A stretch of 21,446 bases of DNA from UBA7692 sp033578915. Its GTDB lineage: Bacteria > Bacteroidota > Bacteroidia > Chitinophagales > LD1. Shown here piece by piece: positions 1 through 7,651 of this stretch. The number at the start of each line of letters is the position of its first letter. Position 1 is the stretch's first letter. The DNA lies in NCBI GenBank assembly GCA_033578915.1, contig JAVQWQ010000025.1, positions 1-21,446 on the forward strand. The letters are read 5' to 3'. The notes under the pieces were generated by a model that was given only the letters and a program-made list of their open reading frames with translations, made no database searches and was not told the DNA's origin. The translations under genes and the position numbers were made by a program.

Positions 1-2
1 TC

Positions 3-29
3 CGCTCGCGCCCTCCGCATCCCTCACCC
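3..29 (+). repeat. 27-base GC-rich repeat, left-edge copy
   Basis: This GC-rich stretch is the exact reverse complement of positions 21408-21434 at the other edge of the window, 27 of 27 bases. It stands out against AT-rich surroundings. The match stops at position 2 on one side and position 30 on the other, so the visible shared unit is short. No transposase lies next to it and I saw no further copy inside the window. The likeliest reading is a dispersed intergenic repeat of the genome, possibly where an assembly contig broke. Confidence 0.75.
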
Positions 30-290
30 GATATATGGCATAACTAGTGTAAAGCCTTTACAGGCTATTTTCAATTAACTAATGGTAAAACTTAAAAAGA
101 AGATACTTTGATTTTGTTCGCGCTCCCATATTCCGAAAATCCTATACCCTAGAATTTTGTGAACACAAAATGTTGTTTGGCACTGATTTATTTTCAGATA
201 TCACACGATAAAAAAGTGTGCGTAGTTGTACTTAAAATGCTCTATACTATATATCTGCCTTGACAGAAAATCATCATCAATACTAATTAT

Positions 291-311
291 TGTTATCATT
301 TTGCGATAACA
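291..311. repeat. Perfect 7+7 inverted repeat in noncoding DNA
   Basis: TGTTATC at 291-297 and GATAACA at 305-311 are perfect reverse complements with a 7-base spacer. It lies about 260 bases before the first gene. No T-tract follows, so it does not look like an intrinsic terminator. It could be an operator half-site pair or chance in AT-rich DNA. Confidence 0.35.
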
Positions 312-557
312 GCTGCCATTGGAACATAGTGCTAAGAGTTCCTTAAGTTAGTAAAGGAGTGACTAAAGGATTAAAAAAAGAAACTCAAAAGTTAAAATTT
401 ATTCAATTGTCTATTGATTCTCACTTTTTTTATCAATCATGCAAGATTAATCCGGATAATATATAATTAAATTACTCGAATGAAAATTAAAGCTCATTTT
501 AACCACACATTTAATTCATTTGCCATGATTTTCCTAAATATTTAATTGATGAAAATC

Positions 558-565
558 GATTTTTG
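558..565 (+). promoter_or_regulatory. Possible Bacteroidota -7 element before the first glycosyltransferase
   Basis: GATTTTTG matches the Bacteroidota -7 consensus TAnnTTTG at five of six fixed positions. It ends six bases before the GTG start at 572, so transcription would begin at or next to the start codon. No TTG -33 box sits at the usual 17-23 base distance, which weakens the call. Confidence 0.3.
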
Positions 566-571
566 TAGTCG

Positions 572-1924
572 GTGAAGAAGGTTCTCATTTTAGCTTACAC
601 CTATCCGCCTTACGTTGCAGTGGGTGGGCTTCGCCCGTTTGGATGGTACAACTATCTGTCGGATTATGGAATTTATCCGGTAGTAGTGACACGCCAATGG
701 GATAATCAATACCGAAATGAATTAGATTACGTGGCTCCAAGCCGCAGCGCCAATGTTGAAATCTCAGAAGATGAACGAGGTACTGTGATTCGTGCGCCCT
801 ATTTTCCCAACCTCCCCAATCGCTTGCTTTTGGCTTATGGCCCCAAACGCTTTAGGCTCTTGCGAAAAGGATTATCCCTGATGCATGAAATTCTTCAATG
901 GTATGTACCTTTTGAAAACAAACGCACATTGTATCATGCAGCTGATGCCTACCTCCGGAGGAATAAAGTGTCGGCCATCATCGCCACCGGTGACCCGTTT
1001 ATACTTTTTAAATATGCCGATGAGCTTAGCCGCAAACACCGCGTGCCATGGATAGCCGACTATCGCGACTTGTGGTCGCAAGATGTAAATATTTTCAAAA
1101 ATAGATTGTTCATCAAATGGTCTCGCCACATAGAGAAAAAAATAGTTTCCAGGGCCGATTACATCATTACCGTTTCTGAAATGCTGGCACAGGTGCTCAG
1201 CGAGATTCTTCCCAAGCCTGAAAAACTTGTAATTACCAACGGGTATGACAATAAACTTTTTGATTCATTGCAATTAGAGCAAAAACAATCAGACACTTTA
1301 TCTATTGGTTGTGCCGGTACCATATACGAATGGCACCCTCTGGAAGTGTTTATTGAAGCGGTAGAAAATTTTCTTTCAAAACAAAACGTGAAATTATCTC
1401 TCAATTTTATTGGCATTAGCGACACACAAAGACTGGAGTATGTGCTGGAAAAGTGCACCAGAACCAAACTCATCACTCATATTATTCCCAAAGTGCCCAA
1501 TAGAGAATTACTGGAACGCCTGGCTGCCTGCAACGTATTACTGTTGTTTAATTACTATTCATTTACCGGAACAAAAATCTACGATTACCTCGCGCTGAAG
1601 CGCAGAATACTGCTATGTTTTAAGGATGACCCTCAGGCCAATGAATTGAAGAAACGATATTATTATATTCCCACAAAAAAGCGATTACCCGAAGATTTAC
1701 AGGAAAGAATAATTCAATACACACATTCGGGCGATGTGGCTAAAGACGCAAACCATCTTCAACAACTGTTATCTGCATACGTAAGCGAATTGCAAAGTAG
1801 CGGAATAATATCGTGCACATCGCGCCATGTGGAAGAATTTTCCAGAGCTTTGCAAACAAAAAAACTCGCTGAATTCATTCATAGCAGATATTTGTTTGTC
1901 AGAGGAATTTGCATGAAATTTTGA
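572..1924 (+). CDS. GT-B fold glycosyltransferase (family 4-like)
   Basis: Probable glycosyltransferase that moves a sugar from a nucleotide donor to a glycan or lipid-linked acceptor on the cytoplasmic side; the substrate cannot be read from sequence. The N-terminal half has a Rossmann start (VLILAYTYPPY, then a GGLRP turn). IADYRDLW lies near residue 160 and RADYIITVSEML near residue 195, both typical of GT4 enzymes that build exopolysaccharide or cell-surface glycans. The C-terminal half starts near residue 243 (IGCAGTIYEWHPLE) and ends in a donor-site-like segment, GTKIYDYLALKRRIL, near residues 336-350. The classic E-x7-E pair is not evident. The start is GTG; no in-frame ATG lies close by and the frame begins directly with the Rossmann strand. 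The gene is 42 bases upstream of the amidase gene and may share its transcript. Confidence 0.85.
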   Translation: MKKVLILAYTYPPYVAVGGLRPFGWYNYLSDYGIYPVVVTRQWDNQYRNELDYVAPSRSANVEISEDERGTVIRAPYFPNLPNRLLLAYGPKRFRLLRKGLSLMHEILQWYVPFENKRTLYHAADAYLRRNKVSAIIATGDPFILFKYADELSRKHRVPWIADYRDLWSQDVNIFKNRLFIKWSRHIEKKIVSRADYIITVSEMLAQVLSEILPKPEKLVITNGYDNKLFDSLQLEQKQSDTLSIGCAGTIYEWHPLEVFIEAVENFLSKQNVKLSLNFIGISDTQRLEYVLEKCTRTKLITHIIPKVPNRELLERLAACNVLLLFNYYSFTGTKIYDYLALKRRILLCFKDDPQANELKKRYYYIPTKKRLPEDLQERIIQYTHSGDVAKDANHLQQLLSAYVSELQSSGIISCTSRHVEEFSRALQTKKLAEFIHSRYLFVRGICMKF

Positions 1925-1951
1925 GCAAACCTTCTTTATTTTTAAAGCACA

Positions 1952-1959
1952 TAATTTTT
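1952..1959 (+). promoter_or_regulatory. Weak -7-like element before the amidase gene
   Basis: TAATTTTT differs from TAnnTTTG only in the last base and lies seven bases before the ATG at 1967. A TTG at 1921-1923 is 28 bases upstream, longer than the usual spacing. This is a weak candidate on its own, listed because several other starts in the window show the same arrangement. Confidence 0.2.
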
Positions 1960-1966
1960 AATCCAT

Positions 1967-4900
1967 ATGTCGCACACAATGAGATTAATTTTTTTAGCAG
2001 CAATATCTATCTTTCAACTCAAAATCAATGGTGCGGATTTCTGCACACAGCAGATTGATTTAAATCTTAAAGGCAAGAAACAAATTTTCATTGGCACATT
2101 ACGGCATAAGCTAAGCAAAACAACACCTTTTATCGCTCTTTCTGCGAGAGTGACCGGGGTCTCCAATCATGATGACATTGAAATTTACATCAGGGCACAA
2201 CCCGATGGCGAAAATGAAATACGATGGATACGCATGGATCCCGACCATCACTATCACAGCGCCACAGCCATAAATTTTCCGCCTGTTTACCTTAGTAGCA
2301 ACACTAAAAGTTTTACTTATAGGATTATACGGAAAAATAACCGCTCTGTTATAAAAGTGTCGTTCCGTCTCTTTGTGCCTGCCGATGTGCAACCTGAAGA
2401 AGGGAATAATGAAAATTTACAACAACATGATGCTTCGCGTTCATGCAATTGTGCACAACCTTCCTCTGTCAGCAGGAGCAGTTGGGGCAGCGCTTACGGA
2501 TTGAATGCTAATTCAAGCTGTAGCAGCGTAAGTTATACTTCGGTTACGCATTTAATTATTCACCATTCTGCCGGGCAAAATACCAGCAGCAACTGGGCTG
2601 CTGTAGTCGCTTCTATATGGAATTATCATGTAAACACCAACGGTTGGTGCGACATTGGATATAACTGGTTGATTGACCCAAATGGCACGCTATACGTGGG
2701 GCGGGGAGGTGGCAACAATGTTGTGGGGGCACACATGTGCGGATATAATCAAAAAACTATGGCTGTGTGCCTGCTGGGCAATTACAACACCGCAACCCCT
2801 TCAACGGCTGCGATGAACAAGCTTACTCAGTTGCTTGCTTGGAAATGCTGCAACTCCAATATCAACCCTTTGGGCAGCGGAGCCATAACCTCATATCCGG
2901 GCACTATGCATAACATCAGCGGCCACCGCGATGGTTGCGCTCCGGGTTACACCGATTGCCCCGGAACGAATCTATATAACCAACTGAATGCAGTTCGAAA
3001 TGCAGTAAATAACTATATCCAAAATGGATGCAGTTTCACTTCACAGCCTCAACCCATCAACGATTATTGCTCCGGCGCCATAGACCTAACCTCTTCCACC
3101 TCATGCAACTATCAGACTTTTACTACATCCGGAGCTACGGGAAGCCTTGCAGCCACAAACCCGTGCAATGGCACCACCAATGGAGTAGCCGATGATGACG
3201 TGTGGTTTAAGTTTGTAGCCACATCCAACCAACATACCCTGCAACTGCTCAACGGCAACAATTTCGATGGCGTATTGGATGTTCGCAACGGCTGTTATAG
3301 TTCCAGCTCGAGTATTGGCTGCGACAATCAACCCGGCTCGAGCGGGGTATTGAATACAGTTTCATTGAATAATTTAACTATTGGAACAACTTATTATGCG
3401 CGGGTTTACCACCACGGCACCGGCAGCGGAGGGGGAAGTTTCCAGCTTTGCCTTACACACCCGCAGCCAACCTGCCAGGCTCCCTCCGGGCGAAATATAT
3501 CTAACCTCACCGCCACATCCGTTCGTCTTGCATGGAATGCTGTATCCGGGGCTGCAAATTATGAGGTTTGGTACAGGGCTGCCGGACAAAGCGCATTCAC
3601 TAAAGTGAACTCAACAAGCACATCTCTAACACTTAATAATCTGAGTTGTAACACCAATTATGAGTGGAGCGTGATGGCATATTGCTCCAATGGCGCAAAT
3701 AGCGGAGCGCCATCTACATTCAGCACTTTCACAACCCCAAACGATCTTCCCGATGCAATTATTCAGCATAGCGCTGTAGGATACACAGTTTCGTTTTCGG
3801 CAAACACCACCGGTAATCCCACGAGCTTTACATGGAATTTTGGCGATGGTTCAACGGCAAACACGCAGCAAAACCCTACACATACCTATCCTGCCAATGG
3901 AGTGCCCACAAATTACACGGTAACGCTTACATTAAGCAACTACTGCGGCAGCAAAACCATAACTTATGGTTTCACGCTAATTCCTGATTGCCAGTTTAGC
4001 CTAAGTCCAAAAATTATGAGTATAGACAGCAATTTTCAAACCCTGCAACTCCAGCTAAGCAATCCGGCAAATTGTCCGTGGGCCTCCAGTGCGCTTTGCA
4101 ACTTTGCGGCAGTATTTCCTGCATCGGGACAAGGGAGCGCCACGCTTTCAGTTACAGTGTCAGAAAACAATGATACTTTCAGCCGCAGTTGTGTAATCAT
4201 AGCAGGAAATGATACTTTTTTTTTGATTCAGTCAGGAAAGAAAGCGCCGGCACCGTGTAACTTTTCAATAAACCCCGATAGTGCTACTTTGGACAGCAAT
4301 AGCCATACCTTCAACATTCAGTTGAATACAAGCCCAGGATGTTCCTGGACAAGTTTTGTGCCTTGCCAGTTTATCTCGCTTAGCACATCTTCAGGTACAG
4401 GGCCGGGAAACATTTCAGTGCAAGTGGATGCCAATAACGATACATTGCAACGTATTTGCCGCTTTTTAATAGCCGGACAGGTTTTTACTTTAATACAAAG
4501 TGGTAAAAAGCCTCCTGCTCCTGCTTTACCTCCTTGCTATCCCGGCTTGCCTACGCCTCTCATCATCGCCAATGGCTGCGACTTAGCTTCGTCTCCGGCT
4601 ATTCCGAATGTTTCATATTCCTGGTACAAAAACGGAGTATTGATACCTGGAGTGAACTCTCGCTTTTACACCGTTGAGGACGACAAAGGTTATTTCTATG
4701 TTGTCATAACCGACAGCAACAACTGCACAGCCCAATCTGCAGATATCTATGTAGATTGCACACTGCAACCCACCTCTATTGAGGAAGCTGCAACTGAAGA
4801 CTACATGATTCAGGTAACCCCCAATCCTGCAGACAGATATTTGTTTATAAGATTAAACTCAGAGAAGAATTTGAGTTCAGAGCTTCATCTTTTTGATGAA

Positions 4901-5041
4901 TTAGGGCGTTGTGTAGCAAGTTATCCTATCTATTCAAACCTTCATTCCATAGACATAAGCTGCCTGCCACAAGCTATTTATTTTTTCAAGTTGAAGTCAG
5001 AACAGAGAAACGTCTGTGGCAGATTTTTAGTGAAGCGATAG
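1967..5041 (+). CDS. T9SS-secreted multidomain N-acetylmuramoyl-L-alanine amidase
   Basis: Exported peptidoglycan amidase (Amidase_2/PGRP fold), expected to cut between N-acetylmuramic acid and the first L-alanine. Order of parts: signal peptide (residues 1 to about 22); an unassigned region to about 140; amidase about 190-350, with His199/His200 in HLIIHHSA, His320 in SGHRD and Cys331 in DCPG as likely zinc ligands; a pre-peptidase-like beta domain with DDDVWFKF, about 365-500; FN3 about 503-593; PKD with WNFGDGS, about 598-670; two tandem BACON-like repeats (675-763 and 764-853); an Ig-like region; and a type A sorting domain from about 948 (TPNPADRYLFIRL). The sorting domain implies passage through T9SS to the surface or medium. 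ATG at 1967 is used; ATG at 1979 is also possible and gives a tighter signal peptide. The substrate could be the cell's own wall, a rival's wall or debris. A run of nine T at about 4215-4223 lies in BACON repeat 1. Confidence 0.9.
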   Translation: MSHTMRLIFLAAISIFQLKINGADFCTQQIDLNLKGKKQIFIGTLRHKLSKTTPFIALSARVTGVSNHDDIEIYIRAQPDGENEIRWIRMDPDHHYHSATAINFPPVYLSSNTKSFTYRIIRKNNRSVIKVSFRLFVPADVQPEEGNNENLQQHDASRSCNCAQPSSVSRSSWGSAYGLNANSSCSSVSYTSVTHLIIHHSAGQNTSSNWAAVVASIWNYHVNTNGWCDIGYNWLIDPNGTLYVGRGGGNNVVGAHMCGYNQKTMAVCLLGNYNTATPSTAAMNKLTQLLAWKCCNSNINPLGSGAITSYPGTMHNISGHRDGCAPGYTDCPGTNLYNQLNAVRNAVNNYIQNGCSFTSQPQPINDYCSGAIDLTSSTSCNYQTFTTSGATGSLAATNPCNGTTNGVADDDVWFKFVATSNQHTLQLLNGNNFDGVLDVRNGCYSSSSSIGCDNQPGSSGVLNTVSLNNLTIGTTYYARVYHHGTGSGGGSFQLCLTHPQPTCQAPSGRNISNLTATSVRLAWNAVSGAANYEVWYRAAGQSAFTKVNSTSTSLTLNNLSCNTNYEWSVMAYCSNGANSGAPSTFSTFTTPNDLPDAIIQHSAVGYTVSFSANTTGNPTSFTWNFGDGSTANTQQNPTHTYPANGVPTNYTVTLTLSNYCGSKTITYGFTLIPDCQFSLSPKIMSIDSNFQTLQLQLSNPANCPWASSALCNFAAVFPASGQGSATLSVTVSENNDTFSRSCVIIAGNDTFFLIQSGKKAPAPCNFSINPDSATLDSNSHTFNIQLNTSPGCSWTSFVPCQFISLSTSSGTGPGNISVQVDANNDTLQRICRFLIAGQVFTLIQSGKKPPAPALPPCYPGLPTPLIIANGCDLASSPAIPNVSYSWYKNGVLIPGVNSRFYTVEDDKGYFYVVITDSNNCTAQSADIYVDCTLQPTSIEEAATEDYMIQVTPNPADRYLFIRLNSEKNLSSELHLFDELGRCVASYPIYSNLHSIDISCLPQAIYFFKLKSEQRNVCGRFLVKR

Positions 5042-5061
5042 CTTTTTTATCCTAAAAGCTA
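5039..5061. repeat. 8-base-pair hairpin at the end of the amidase gene
   Basis: TAGCTTTT (5039-5046) pairs perfectly with AAAAGCTA (5054-5061) across a 7-base loop. The left arm begins at the amidase stop codon. No T-tract follows on the plus strand, so it is not a canonical intrinsic terminator. It may protect the 3' end of the message, slow polymerase, or act as an operator for the glycosyltransferase 25 bases downstream. Confidence 0.45.
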
Positions 5062-5071
5062 AACTTTAGGG

Positions 5072-5079
5072 CATCTTTG
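5072..5079 (+). promoter_or_regulatory. Candidate -7 promoter element before the second glycosyltransferase
   Basis: CATCTTTG matches TAnnTTTG at five of six fixed positions and includes the full TTTG core. It ends six bases before ATG 5086. It overlaps the alternative TTG start at 5077, which supports ATG 5086 as the true start. No -33 TTG is seen at the usual distance. Confidence 0.4.
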
Positions 5080-5085
5080 CGCCTC

Positions 5086-6243
5086 ATGAAAATAATAATT
5101 CTCGGTTCTGCCTATCCGCTGCGGGGTGGTTTGGCTGCTTACAATGAGCGCCTAGCGCGCGAATTTTTGCATCAAGGGCATAGCGTGCAGGTTTTCACTT
5201 TCAGCCTGCAATATCCATCTTTTCTGTTTCCTGGCGCCACACAATATAGCGATCAACCACCTCCGGCAGATTTATTTATTCAGGTAAAAGTAAATTCAAT
5301 TAATCCATTGAACTGGTTGCGCATAGGAAAAGAAATTGCTTCGCTAAAGCCCGACATACTCCTGATCAAATTCTGGTTGCCCTTTATGGGGCCTTGTCTT
5401 GGCACCATAGCACGAATAGCAAAGCGCAATCAAGTAACGAAGGTGATATCCATTTTAGATAATGTAGTCCCGCATGAGAAAAGGATTGGAGATCGAATTT
5501 TATCTAAATATTTCATTAATAGCGTTGACGCCTTTGTAGCAATGAGCCAAAGCGTGCTTAACGACCTGAAACAATTTGACGAAATCAAACCGCGTACACT
5601 CTGCCCTCACCCCCTCTACGACAATTTCGGAGAAGCCGTTAGCAAAACAGAGGCTTATCAAAAACTGGGACTTGAAATAAACTGTGAATACATCTTGTTT
5701 TTCGGTTTTATACGCGACTACAAAGGACTGGATTTACTGCTAAAAGCTATGGCTGACGAGCGGATAAGAAATATGAATATCAAACTCTTGGTAGCTGGGG
5801 AATTTTACACCGACTCTCGCCCTTATCTCGATTTGATTGCTCAGCTCCAAATAGCCGGCCAAGTGATATTAAAGACAGATTTCATACCTGACGATATGGT
5901 TCGTTACTACTTCTGCGCAGCAGACCTGGTTGTACAACCTTACAAGCATGCCACACAAAGCGGAGTTACCCAAATTTGTTATCATTTTAATCGTCCTATG
6001 CTGGTTACAAATGTTGGCGGGCTTCCTGAGATGGTGCCGCATAAAAAAGCCGGATATGTTGTTGAACCAAACGAAAAAGCAGTGGCTGATGCCATAATAG
6101 ATTTCTACACAAATCACCGGGAATTCATTATGCGAGACTTTATCAAAACAGAGAAAAAAAAATATTCATGGAATAACCTCACAGGCAAGATTGTTGAGTT
6201 ATATCACATACTCAAATCCTCCGAATTAAGCTCGAAAAAATAA
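5086..6243 (+). CDS. GT-B fold glycosyltransferase, family 4 (GT1/GT4 clan)
   Basis: Cytoplasmic glycosyltransferase of the GT-B type, probably adding a sugar in cell-surface glycan or glycolipid synthesis; donor and acceptor are unknown. The N-terminus shows the donor-acceptor cleft motif GSAYPLRGGLAAYNERLA. SILDNVVPHE lies near residue 125 and a VAMSQSV segment near 152. The C-terminal domain begins at ILFFGFIRDYKGLDLL (about residue 203) and carries VVQPYKHATQSGVTQICYHF followed by VTNVGGLPEMV, the usual nucleotide-sugar site. The first acidic residue of the E-x7-E motif is replaced by a Ser/Gln-containing segment, while the second is kept (LPEMV). An in-frame TTG at 5077 adds three residues, but ATG 5086 fits the family better. 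Length 385 residues is normal. It lies 44 bases after the amidase gene and ends convergently with the cobalamin operon. Confidence 0.87.
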   Translation: MKIIILGSAYPLRGGLAAYNERLAREFLHQGHSVQVFTFSLQYPSFLFPGATQYSDQPPPADLFIQVKVNSINPLNWLRIGKEIASLKPDILLIKFWLPFMGPCLGTIARIAKRNQVTKVISILDNVVPHEKRIGDRILSKYFINSVDAFVAMSQSVLNDLKQFDEIKPRTLCPHPLYDNFGEAVSKTEAYQKLGLEINCEYILFFGFIRDYKGLDLLLKAMADERIRNMNIKLLVAGEFYTDSRPYLDLIAQLQIAGQVILKTDFIPDDMVRYYFCAADLVVQPYKHATQSGVTQICYHFNRPMLVTNVGGLPEMVPHKKAGYVVEPNEKAVADAIIDFYTNHREFIMRDFIKTEKKKYSWNNLTGKIVELYHILKSSELSSKK

Positions 6244-6319
6244 CTTTGATTCATAAAGATGATATGATGATTATCCGTGAAAATTATTTTACAGATACCA
6301 ATAAAAAGCGTTTACTGCA

Positions 6320-6880
6320 TTATTGTTTTCTCAAAATCGAATTCCAACATGAATCTGATTGCAGCCTAAATGCAAATACTTCGTTGTATCCTACAGGAAT
6401 TTTAAAAATATGTTGCAGAGGCACGTGAAGCAAATATGCCCAACAACAACGGATAACGCCTGCATGCGTTATTACAAGGGCCTTACCTTTGTCTTGCACT
6501 GATAATTCATCCAGAAAACTTTTCACTCTGCTATACATTTCATTAAGATTTTCTCCACCCTTTGGCTCTATTTGTACATAATCGTTCATCCACCGCTGAA
6601 GTTCATACTGATTGATTTCAGTCCATGGCTTGCCCTCCCATTCTCCAAAATTCAATTCCAATAATCGCTTGTCTGTTTGAACATTTTCGTAACCAAGCTG
6701 ATGGGCAAGCATCATGCAACGGGTTAAAGGACTGCTATACACCACTGAATAATCATTGTCTAATTGCGATGCCAGTGCCAGAGCTTCTTCCGCAAACGAA
6801 GCAGCAGGCGGCAAATCGAGTTGGCCATAACAAATCCCTTCCGCTGCTATGCGCGTGTGCCTTAAAACGTGAATTTCCAT
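6320..6880 (-). CDS. cobC: CobC-like alpha-ribazole phosphatase (histidine phosphatase)
   Basis: Histidine phosphatase of the phosphoglycerate-mutase superfamily, probably removing the 5' phosphate from alpha-ribazole phosphate (or from cobalamin 5'-phosphate) in the nucleotide-loop pathway. The catalytic phosphohistidine motif is LRHTRIA (His8 from the chosen start). It is followed by GICYGQLDLPPA, which resembles Bacteroidota CobC proteins. VYSSPLTRC and LLELNFGEWEGKPW follow, and the second catalytic His lies in VITHAGVIRC. The RHG of many family members is RHT here. I chose the ATG at 6880 (186 residues); the frame can be extended to a TTG at 6889. The start overlaps the end of cobS by 19 bases, so this is the last gene of the operon and probably translationally coupled. 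Assignment to CobC rather than a generic phosphatase rests on that context. Confidence 0.88.
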   Translation of the reverse strand: MEIHVLRHTRIAAEGICYGQLDLPPAASFAEEALALASQLDNDYSVVYSSPLTRCMMLAHQLGYENVQTDKRLLELNFGEWEGKPWTEINQYELQRWMNDYVQIEPKGGENLNEMYSRVKSFLDELSVQDKGKALVITHAGVIRCCWAYLLHVPLQHIFKIPVGYNEVFAFRLQSDSCWNSILRKQ

Positions 6881-7647
6881 ACAATGCAAAATGCCAAAAG
6901 AATAATAACCTCACTTATCTGCTCGGTAGCGCCCAAACAATCGCCGGTGTAACCTACGATATGTTTCTCAAAATATTTTCTCATGAATGTAGCGCATACA
7001 ACGCTCGAAGGTATGGCCAAGAAAAACCACGGATTATACCAACTAAGCACCAATGCAGGAGTCCAACCAAACAATATAGAACCAATCACTTCTGCTAAAC
7101 CAAATGATTTTGCAACAGGCTTAGCTTTGCTTTTTTCATCATCGCGTACATAGGTTGAGGAGAAGAGGATAATAGTAGCCGCATGTCGCGCAAGTGCATG
7201 AAAACTGATGAATATGAGCAGGAGCAACAAAACTTGAGGGCATTGCGAAGCCAGATAGCTTAATGAAAAAAACTTTACAGCAAAATGAAAGATTAGTGCG
7301 AAAACTCCATACGTGCCGATACGGCTATCTTTCATAATGTTTAAAATCTGTTCTTTTGTCCAACCTCCGCCGAAGCCGTCAACTGTGTCTGCAAGGCCAT
7401 CTTCGTGAAAAGCGCCAGTAATCCAAACACCCGCTAACATCGAAAAAAGCACAGAGAGGTTTTGATCAAATATGTAAGTTGAAAAATAATACGCTCCAAA
7501 GCATAAAGCGCCAACCACCCAACCGATCAAAGGGAAAAATCTGGAAGCTTTGTTGAGGTATTCCGGCGAATGATCGGTGCCTGCAGGGCAGGGCAGCCGG
7601 GTGTAAAACATTAATGCTGTAAAAAATATTCTCAGTTGTTCTTTCAT
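6862..7647 (-). CDS. cobS: Adenosylcobinamide-GDP ribazoletransferase (cobalamin synthase)
   Basis: Integral membrane enzyme that joins adenosylcobinamide-GDP to alpha-ribazole (or its phosphate), giving adenosylcobalamin (phosphate) and GMP. The family signature HEDGLADTVDGFGGG is at residues 81-95, with the acidic residues expected to bind metal. Ahead of it is the N-terminal FFTALMFYTRLPCP typical of CobS. Several hydrophobic segments follow, fitting a polytopic inner-membrane protein. The frame extends upstream to 7698, but the ATG at 7647 begins exactly at the conserved N-terminus, four bases after the cobT stop, so I use it (261 residues, normal length). The extra 17 residues of the longer form overlap cobT and look unrelated to the family. 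Confidence 0.95.
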   Translation of the reverse strand: MKEQLRIFFTALMFYTRLPCPAGTDHSPEYLNKASRFFPLIGWVVGALCFGAYYFSTYIFDQNLSVLFSMLAGVWITGAFHEDGLADTVDGFGGGWTKEQILNIMKDSRIGTYGVFALIFHFAVKFFSLSYLASQCPQVLLLLLIFISFHALARHAATIILFSSTYVRDDEKSKAKPVAKSFGLAEVIGSILFGWTPALVLSWYNPWFFLAIPSSVVCATFMRKYFEKHIVGYTGDCLGATEQISEVIILLAFCIVWKFTF

Positions 7648-7651
7648 AAAA

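Larger units (their letters stand above)
30..571. other. Intergenic region without a recognisable gene
   Basis: About 540 bases of AT-rich sequence with no convincing reading frame on either strand and no tRNA-like fold that I could see. It contains small inverted repeats: AGCCT/AGGCT at 53-57 and 62-66 with a 4-base loop, followed by a short T-rich stretch (a weak terminator candidate for a gene left of the window); CACAC/GTGTG at 202-206 and 216-220; and a 7-base perfect pair at 291-311. The right end holds a possible promoter element for the glycosyltransferase that starts at 572. Confidence 0.6.

Noticed and set aside
30..571. A gene remnant or small RNA in the left noncoding region
   Set aside because: No frame with coding character on either strand and no structured block with a terminator; only small hairpins.
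6246..6428. Plus-strand 60-residue frame after the second glycosyltransferase
   Set aside because: It overlaps the 3' end of the CobC-like gene on the other strand and has no family likeness or coding character.
6625..7098. Plus-strand 157-residue frame
   Set aside because: It is antisense to cobC and cobS, which carry strong family motifs.
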